This document shows positions 7,405 through 10,796 of a DNA stretch of 10,796 nucleotides, one piece after another. Both the position numbers and the translations under genes were made by a program. The DNA is from an uncultured Oscillospiraceae bacterium (GTDB taxonomy: Bacteria; Bacillota; Clostridia; Oscillospirales; Acutalibacteraceae), in NCBI GenBank assembly GCA_900552925.1, contig USBH01000030.1:1-10796 (forward strand), read 5' to 3'. The notes beneath the pieces are model-generated. The model was not told the origin of the DNA and made no database searches. It saw only the letters and a list, made by a program, of their open reading frames with translations. Every line of letters begins with the position of its first letter. Position 1 is the stretch's first letter.

Positions 7405-7776
7405 TTATTTCTGATTTGCGCCGATGGTGTATTCCGTGACGACGTTGCCGTTGACCAGGTGGTCGTTGACAACGCGCAGCGCCTTTTCGGGTGTCATTTT
7501 CACGTATGTAGTCTTGTCGCCGGCGGCGTCGATGACCTCGACGACCGGCTCATACTGGCAGATGCCGATGCAGCCCGTCTGCGTGACCATGATGTCGGAA
7601 AGGCCGCGCTTTGCGACCTCGTCGACGATCGCGGTGAGAACGGGTCTTGCGCCCGCGGCGATGCCGCAGGTCGCCATGCCGACGAGCACGCGCGTCTTCG
7701 CCTCGGAATTCTCGCGGATGTTGACCGCTGCTCTCGCTCTATCTCGGATTGCCTGAAGTTCAGCTAATGATTTCAT
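7405..7776 (-). CDS. hndB: Thioredoxin-like [2Fe-2S] ferredoxin-type subunit (HndB-like)
   Basis: A 123-residue protein of the [2Fe-2S] thioredoxin-like ferredoxin family, matching HndB/HydD of multimeric [FeFe] hydrogenases. MATCGIAAGAR (34-44) and QTGCIGICQYEP (66-77) are the conserved blocks. Only three cysteines (C37, C69, C73) are visible in the usual cluster positions; residue 42, where some relatives have a fourth, is glycine. It probably takes part in electron transfer or complex assembly between the NuoE-like and NuoF-like subunits. The chosen start is ATG 7776, where the family-like sequence MKSLAELQ begins; AAAGGA lies 12 nt upstream, a rather long spacing. An in-frame extension to 7809 has no better site. 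It follows the ATPase gene by 52 nt and sits directly before hndC. Confidence 0.9.
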   Translation of the reverse strand: MKSLAELQAIRDRARAAVNIRENSEAKTRVLVGMATCGIAAGARPVLTAIVDEVAKRGLSDIMVTQTGCIGICQYEPVVEVIDAAGDKTTYVKMTPEKALRVVNDHLVNGNVVTEYTIGANQK

Positions 7777-7828
7777 TGTAAAGCCTGTTCCTTTCTGCGC
7801 CGTGCGCATTTTGTGGTTCGTTCGATGG

Positions 7829-8386
7829 TCAGGCGCCGACCTCCCCGTCCATCTCCGCTATATAGTCCCGGATCCATGCGGAAACCTCCGGTTCGCTGAA
7901 GGGGATCTCCCCAAGCTGCTCCCGGAGCGCCCGCGTGTCGAGCGACGCGCGCTTTTCCGCGCCGTCCGCACCCGTCTTCGTGCGGATGTACTCGAAATCG
8001 ATCTCGGGGTTGCAGGTGATCAGCAGGTGGATGACGGAACCGATGTCGCCGAGCGGGATCATATCGACGTGCGACGGGCGAAAGACCGCCGTCAGCGTCG
8101 TGCCGGCGCCGAGCTTCGAGTCGATCGTGAACGAGCCGCCCGTCATCTCCGCCTCCATCTTGAAAAGCGGTACGCCGAGGCCGACCTTGCGGGTCGTACG
8201 CGTCGTGAAAAACGGGTCGACCACGCTTTTCACCTGCTCCTCGCTCATGCCGCAGCCGTTGTCCGTCACCGTGATGGCGAGCGTATCGCCGGGAACCGAT
8301 TCGTCGATCCGGATCGTCGTGAGCGACGCGCCGGCGCGGATCGAGTTCTGCACGATGTCCATCACGTTCAGCGAAAGCTCCCGCAT
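7829..8386 (-). CDS. Stand-alone GHKL (histidine-kinase-type) ATPase in the hydrogenase operon
   Basis: A 185-residue protein consisting of a HATPase_c/GHKL domain. The N-box is DIVQNS (10-15, with N14), the G1 box is DNGCGM (42-47), then DPFFTTR (57-63) and the G2 box GLG (69-71). After about residue 110 there is a short tail with no recognisable domain. There is no dimerisation/phosphoacceptor domain, no sensor and no membrane segment, so it is not an ordinary sensor kinase. Proteins of this type sit between the NuoE-like and HndB-like genes in many clostridial hydrogenase operons, as far as I recall; their function is unknown to me. A role in regulation (anti-sigma-like or partner-phosphorylating) is only a guess. 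The start is ATG 8386, 4 nt after the hndA stop codon, which implies translational coupling. An upstream in-frame extension lies inside hndA. Confidence 0.9.
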   Translation of the reverse strand: MRELSLNVMDIVQNSIRAGASLTTIRIDESVPGDTLAITVTDNGCGMSEEQVKSVVDPFFTTRTTRKVGLGVPLFKMEAEMTGGSFTIDSKLGAGTTLTAVFRPSHVDMIPLGDIGSVIHLLITCNPEIDFEYIRTKTGADGAEKRASLDTRALREQLGEIPFSEPEVSAWIRDYIAEMDGEVGA

Positions 8387-8390
8387 GGCC

Positions 8391-8888
8391 TTACGCCGTG
8401 TACTTGGCGAGGATCTTATCGACGTCCTCCGGCACAAGGCGGCCGTAAACGTCCTCGTTGACCGTGAGGACCGGGGCGAGGCCGCAGGCGCCGATGCAGC
8501 GGCAGGCCGTCAGCGAGAACAGGCCGTCCTCCGTACATTCCTCCGGCTGGATGCCGAGCTTCGTGACGAGACGGTCGAGCACCTTGTCCGCGCCCTTGAC
8601 GTAGCAGGCGGTGCCGAGGCAGACCGAAATGTTGTACTTGCCCTTCGGCGTCAGCGAAAACTGCGAGTAGAAGGTGGAAACGCCGTAAACCTCCTCGAGG
8701 GAAACGTCGAGTCCGCGCGCGATTTCCTTCTGTACCTCCATCGGAAGATAACCGTAGATCTCCTGCGCGCCCTGCAGCGCGGGCATGACCGCGCCCTGCC
8801 GGCCCTTCAGCGACTCGATCAATTCGAGCAGCTTCTGGTGCTGTTCAGGAGTATCGGTAAACGGTATGGTACTGATACGCTTTTGCAT
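8391..8888 (-). CDS. hndA: NuoE-like [2Fe-2S] subunit of NAD(P)H-linked [FeFe] hydrogenase (HndA/HydC-like)
   Basis: A 165-residue thioredoxin-fold [2Fe-2S] subunit, the partner of the NuoF-like subunit. A helical N-terminal part carries the family signature ALQGAQEIYGYLP (37-49) and the VYGVSTFYSQF block (67-77). Cluster ligands are C90 and C95 (VCLGTAC), then C131 and C135 (CIGAC). Length is normal for NuoE/HndA. The start is ATG 8888 with GGAGG (8896-8900) 7 nt upstream; the frame remains open 23 codons further, but that part lacks a binding site and family similarity. It is the first gene of the structural operon, and the AT-rich control region lies upstream. Confidence 0.95.
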   Translation of the reverse strand: MQKRISTIPFTDTPEQHQKLLELIESLKGRQGAVMPALQGAQEIYGYLPMEVQKEIARGLDVSLEEVYGVSTFYSQFSLTPKGKYNISVCLGTACYVKGADKVLDRLVTKLGIQPEECTEDGLFSLTACRCIGACGLAPVLTVNEDVYGRLVPEDVDKILAKYTA

Positions 8889-8983
8889 TGTATTTCCTCC
8901 CTGAAAAAATAGTGGAAAATGTTTCAAACTACGCGCTGCGCGCCGGGCGCGAAACATCCGCGGAGCGCGGCACGTCTCTTTGC

Positions 8984-9011
8984 ATTATATCAAAATCGAT
9001 ATACAGTATAA
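8984..9011 (-). promoter_or_regulatory. Candidate promoter of the hydrogenase operon, with extended -10
   Basis: The minus strand reads TGATATAAT at 8992-8984, a perfect -10 (8989-8984) with a TG extension. A poor -35 (TTATAC, 9011-9006) lies 16 bp upstream, which an extended -10 could tolerate. The start would be near 8977, leaving a leader of about 89 nt before ATG 8888. An alternative lies further up: TATAAT at 9029-9024, with TTGTCA at 9056-9051 but a long 21-bp spacer. Confidence 0.4.
8986..9003. repeat. Inverted repeat overlapping the candidate -10 of the hydrogenase promoter
   Basis: TATATC (8986-8991) and GATATA (8998-9003) are exact inverted arms around a 6-nt spacer. The repeat covers most of the -10 hexamer (8984-8989). 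It includes one of three copies of the word ATCGATAT (8995-9002) that also forms the core of the long palindrome at 9163-9199. Such a position would suit a repressor operator. Confidence 0.45.
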
Positions 9012-9029
9012 TTCTCCTAAAGAATTATA
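9007..9029. repeat. 9-bp inverted repeat containing TATAAT on both strands
   Basis: TATAATTCT (9007-9015) and AGAATTATA (9021-9029) pair perfectly around the spacer CCTAA. Each arm carries a TATAAT hexamer, one per strand, so it may be a pair of promoter elements, an operator, or both. Confidence 0.5.
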
Positions 9030-9162
9030 ACGGAATCTTTGGTCTGTGCATGACAAAAATTTCGCGAATTTTTTTGCCGCAAAATACAAAATTCTCGCTT
9101 TTGCCCGGCAAAAAAAGCATACAGATTCGGTATACATTCCAAAAAACTCTTTTCAGTTTGTC

Positions 9163-9199
9163 TATATTTTTATCGATATTTCATATCGATAAAAATATA
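9163..9199. repeat. 37-bp perfect palindrome upstream of the hydrogenase operon (candidate operator)
   Basis: The left arm TATATTTTTATCGATAT (9163-9179) and the right arm (9183-9199) are exact inverted complements over 17 bp, with the 3-nt spacer TTC. There is no T-run after it on either strand, so it is not a terminator. It lies 275 bp upstream of the hndA start. Its core word ATCGATAT occurs again next to the candidate -10 at 8995-9002. It does not resemble the Rex site as I remember it (TTGTTAA-N4-TTAACAA). It is a plausible regulator binding site or cruciform. Confidence 0.6.
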
Positions 9200-9267
9200 T
9201 CTATTTGTTCCCGCCCTTTTCCGAAGAAAGCAGAGCCGGGAAAGCTGCCGTCGGAATTCCGATATTC

Positions 9268-9306
9268 AAAAAGCGGGCGTTATGCAAAATTCGCATAACG
9301 CCCGCT
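9268..9306 (-). terminator. Terminator of the HydS-like/DRTGG/PHP operon
   Basis: On the minus strand AGCGGGCGTTATGC (9306-9293) pairs perfectly over 14 bp with its complement (9285-9272) around a 7-nt loop. A run of five T residues follows (9272-9268). The stem begins at the last base of the PHP gene stop codon (TGA at 9308-9306). It separates this operon from the hydrogenase structural operon, which therefore needs its own promoter. Confidence 0.92.
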
Positions 9307-10052
9307 CAGGGGTCCACATCCAGAAAGCGCCCCGGCCCGCAGCCGCGGAGCACGTCGAGCAGCGCCCCGGCCGTGCGCGCCGGCAGCTCGACCTGCGCCA
9401 TGTTTTCCTGCATCAGGTGCAGGTAGTGCGCGTCGGAATCGCGCAGCAGAATCATGTCCTGCAGCTCCGGGTACAGCCGGAGCTGCGCCGCGCGGTCCGC
9501 GCCGCCCGAAAGCTCCGCCGCCCGGAAGCCGGCCTCCGGCGGGATCGCGCCGAGCGCGGCCGTCACGCTGTAGGCATCCTTGTCCACATGCGCGGGAAAC
9601 GCTACTCCGCCGTACGACGCGACAAGCGCCTGCACGTCGTTGACGCTGATCTCGGTCGCGGTGATCAGCAGACGGTCGATCCGGCCGATCTCCTCATCCC
9701 GCTCGTTTAAAATCAGCTGCTCGCCGAAGATCTCCGGCCGGTTCGGGATGTGCATCGTGTGCGCCGCCACGTATTCGTCAAACGCGAGCGCAGCCTCGAC
9801 CGTCTCGAACAGGCAGACGACGTGCGCCTCCTCCGCGGTGCACAGCTCCATGCCCGGGATGACGAGCACGCCCGCCGCTTCGCCGACGCGCACGGCCGCC
9901 GGCGCGTTCCGGCAGGTGTTGTGGTCGGTGACCGCGAGGATCTCGCAGCCGAGCAGCGCGGCCATATTGACGAGGTTGTTCGGCGTCATGTCGTTGTCCC
10001 CGCAGGGAGACAGGCACGAGTGCGTGTGCAGGTCGTATCGGTAGCGGCGCAT
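9306..10052 (-). CDS. PHP-domain protein, predicted metal-dependent phosphoesterase
   Basis: A 248-residue protein made of a PHP (polymerase and histidinol phosphatase) domain. Metal-site residues appear in the expected order: H9 and H11 (DLHTHS), D19 (SPCGD), TDHN (42-45), E69 (PGMEL), H77, H155 (PAHVDKD), and D207/H209 (DSDAH). PHP proteins hydrolyse phosphoester bonds with a multinuclear metal centre; the substrate here is unknown. The start is uncertain: ATG 10052 gives the family-like MRRYRYDLHTHS. GTG 10061 overlaps the DRTGG stop codon as GTGA. Neither has a clear binding site, so translational coupling is likely. It is the last gene of its operon. Confidence 0.88.
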   Translation of the reverse strand: MRRYRYDLHTHSCLSPCGDNDMTPNNLVNMAALLGCEILAVTDHNTCRNAPAAVRVGEAAGVLVIPGMELCTAEEAHVVCLFETVEAALAFDEYVAAHTMHIPNRPEIFGEQLILNERDEEIGRIDRLLITATEISVNDVQALVASYGGVAFPAHVDKDAYSVTAALGAIPPEAGFRAAELSGGADRAAQLRLYPELQDMILLRDSDAHYLHLMQENMAQVELPARTAGALLDVLRGCGPGRFLDVDP

Positions 10053-10057
10053 CGCCG

Positions 10058-10393
10058 TCACGCTTCGAGCGCCGCAGCGATTTGCAGCGCCGTTTCGTAG
10101 GCGGGCAGCGACGTCGTGTAGACCGCGACCTCCTGCTGGTTGGCGCGCGCGAGCGCCTCCGCGTCGAGCGCGGCGTCCTCGACCAGCACAATCGCCGAAA
10201 CGTCCGCGAGTGTCGCGACCGCGATCGCGTTGATGTTGCCCATGACGGTCAGCCAGACGTCGTCCGCCTTGGCGCGGCCCATCACCCAGCTCAGCAGATC
10301 GCCGCAGTAGCAGCCGAGCGCCTCGCGGTCCGCGCCGCTGCTCTCGGTCAGCAGCTTCCAGCCGAGCTTTTCGGCCAGCACATCGATTTGCAT
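10058..10393 (-). CDS. DRTGG-domain protein
   Basis: A 111-residue protein that is essentially one DRTGG domain. The segment GNINAIAVATLADVSAIVLVED (about residues 52-73) is typical of the small DRTGG proteins found beside hydrogenase genes. DRTGG domains also occur in phosphotransacetylase and CBS-domain proteins; binding of a small ligand is suspected but unproven. There is no catalytic motif. The start is ATG 10393, one base after the preceding gene's stop codon (TGA 10397-10395), with AAAGGA 12 nt upstream. A GTG at 10402 is too close to that site. Its stop overlaps the possible GTG start of the PHP gene, so the three genes are tightly coupled. Confidence 0.82.
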   Translation of the reverse strand: MQIDVLAEKLGWKLLTESSGADREALGCYCGDLLSWVMGRAKADDVWLTVMGNINAIAVATLADVSAIVLVEDAALDAEALARANQQEVAVYTTSLPAYETALQIAAALEA

Positions 10394-10394
10394 G

Positions 10395-10796
10395 TCATTC
10401 ACCGTTCCTTTCCTTCGCCGCGTCGGGCCTGTTCTTTTCCGCGCCGTGCGGATAAATGCCGCCCTCCAGGTTCGAGATCGTGTCCGCGAAGCGCTGGATC
10501 TCCTTGCGCAGGATGAAGATGCAGTCCTCCTTCCGGCACTTGCCGCGCACCACGTCCTCCGCAAACGCGCGGCAGGTCGGCGCGCCGCACGCGCCGCAGT
10601 CCAGACCGGGCAGCGATTCCTCCACGTCGCCGATCTCGACCATCATCTCCATCGCGCGGCCGATGTCGTCCGAAAGCGTGAGCACGTTCGAAAACTCAAG
10701 CTCCCCGTTCCAGTTCATCTCCTGCGGCACCGGCGCGTTCTGTTCGAGATGGCTCTGCGAGACCGGCAGGTATTTGCGCAGACGCTGCAGCCGCGC
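10395..10796 (-). CDS. C-terminal part of an [FeFe]-hydrogenase-like iron-sulfur protein (HydS-like), 5' end outside window
   Basis: The last 133 residues of a larger protein; the frame is open to the window edge with no start that fits. The C-terminal domain contains DCGACGAPTC followed by a cysteine in VRGKC, the pattern of the single [4Fe-4S] domain (C-x2-C-x4-C-x(n)-C). This is attached to the end of hydrogenase large-subunit-C-like proteins often called sensory or group C [FeFe] hydrogenases. The preceding YLPVSQSHLEQNAPVPQEMNW is the linker region. From memory, these proteins sit upstream of DRTGG and PHP genes in Clostridia. The H-cluster part and any PAS or phosphatase domain would lie outside the window, so the sensory assignment is inferred. 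An internal GTG at 10730 should not be taken as the start. Confidence 0.72.
   Translation of the reverse strand, partial: ARLQRLRKYLPVSQSHLEQNAPVPQEMNWNGELEFSNVLTLSDDIGRAMEMMVEIGDVEESLPGLDCGACGAPTCRAFAEDVVRGKCRKEDCIFILRKEIQRFADTISNLEGGIYPHGAEKNRPDAAKERNGE

Larger units (their letters stand above)
8889..9267. other. AT-rich intergenic control region of the hydrogenase operon, rich in inverted repeats
   Basis: About 380 bp without a convincing gene, much richer in A and T than its surroundings. It separates the terminator of the PHP-gene operon from hndA. Inverted repeats, all checked base by base: 8986-9003 (6-bp arms), 9007-9029 (9-bp arms), 9055-9074 (one mismatch), 9099-9113 (7-bp arms) and 9163-9199 (17-bp arms). 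Several minus-strand TATAAT hexamers occur between 8984 and 9029. A plus-strand frame of 136 codons crosses the region but I reject it as a gene. Confidence 0.7.

Noticed and set aside
3766..7767. A 1333-codon open frame on the plus strand, antisense to hndB, hndC and hndD
   Set aside because: It is a shadow of GC-rich codon use in the real minus-strand genes. Its composition (rich in R, A, D, V, L) is typical of such shadows and it has no domain, while the opposite strand encodes clear hydrogenase subunits.
9163..9199. The long palindrome as an intrinsic terminator or a Rex site
   Set aside because: No T-run follows on either strand and the arms are almost all A/T. The sequence lacks the TTGTTAA/TTAACAA half-sites I associate with Rex.
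8888..9298. A 136-codon plus-strand frame across the control region
   Set aside because: It starts at TTG with no ribosome binding site, covers the palindromes and the terminator stem, and has no recognisable domain. Its length in AT-rich DNA is mildly surprising but not enough to call a gene.

Overview
The window looks like one end of a contig from a high-GC member of the Clostridia (Firmicutes, Oscillospiraceae/Ruminococcaceae-like), probably a gut anaerobe. The evidence is strong Shine-Dalgarno sites, TTGNNN/TATAAT promoters, GC-rich codon use, a TetM-like translation GTPase, a DUF1846 protein and an anaerobic multi-subunit [FeFe] hydrogenase operon. Taxonomy is inferred from gene content only. 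Bases 1-47 are not biological: they match the Illumina P5 tail, an i5 index and the Nextera/Tn5 read-1 adapter, so native sequence starts at base 48.

Left part (48-2954): a TetM/EF-G-like GTPase gene on the minus strand is cut off by the adapter. It diverges from a DUF1846 gene on the plus strand. The 262-bp gap holds two back-to-back promoters and, unusually, an intrinsic terminator-like hairpin just downstream of the DUF1846 promoter. DUF1846 ends in a good terminator.

Middle (2995-3801): a minus-strand TIM-barrel sugar phosphate isomerase/epimerase-like gene has clearly lower GC than everything around it. It sits directly behind the hydrogenase operon terminator with no visible promoter of its own, so it looks like an acquired gene or one expressed by read-through.

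Hydrogenase operon (3841-8888, minus strand, read right to left): hndA (NuoE-like [2Fe-2S]), a stand-alone GHKL ATPase, hndB ([2Fe-2S] thioredoxin-like), hndC (NuoF-like flavin/NADH subunit) and hndD (catalytic H-cluster subunit), then a strong terminator. By homology these form a soluble NAD(P)H-linked, possibly electron-bifurcating, [FeFe] hydrogenase that moves electrons between H2, NAD(P)H and perhaps ferredoxin.

Right part (9268-10796, minus strand): a second short operon ends in its own terminator. It contains the C-terminal part of an [FeFe]-hydrogenase-like iron-sulfur protein (running off the window), a DRTGG-domain protein and a PHP-domain protein, all touching or overlapping. From memory this trio recurs next to hydrogenase operons in Clostridia and is suspected to sense or signal redox state or H2. 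The AT-rich gap between the two operons (8889-9267) is packed with inverted repeats, including a perfect 17-3-17 palindrome, and is the likely control region for the hydrogenase. That control region and the partly described sensory trio are the most interesting parts of the window.
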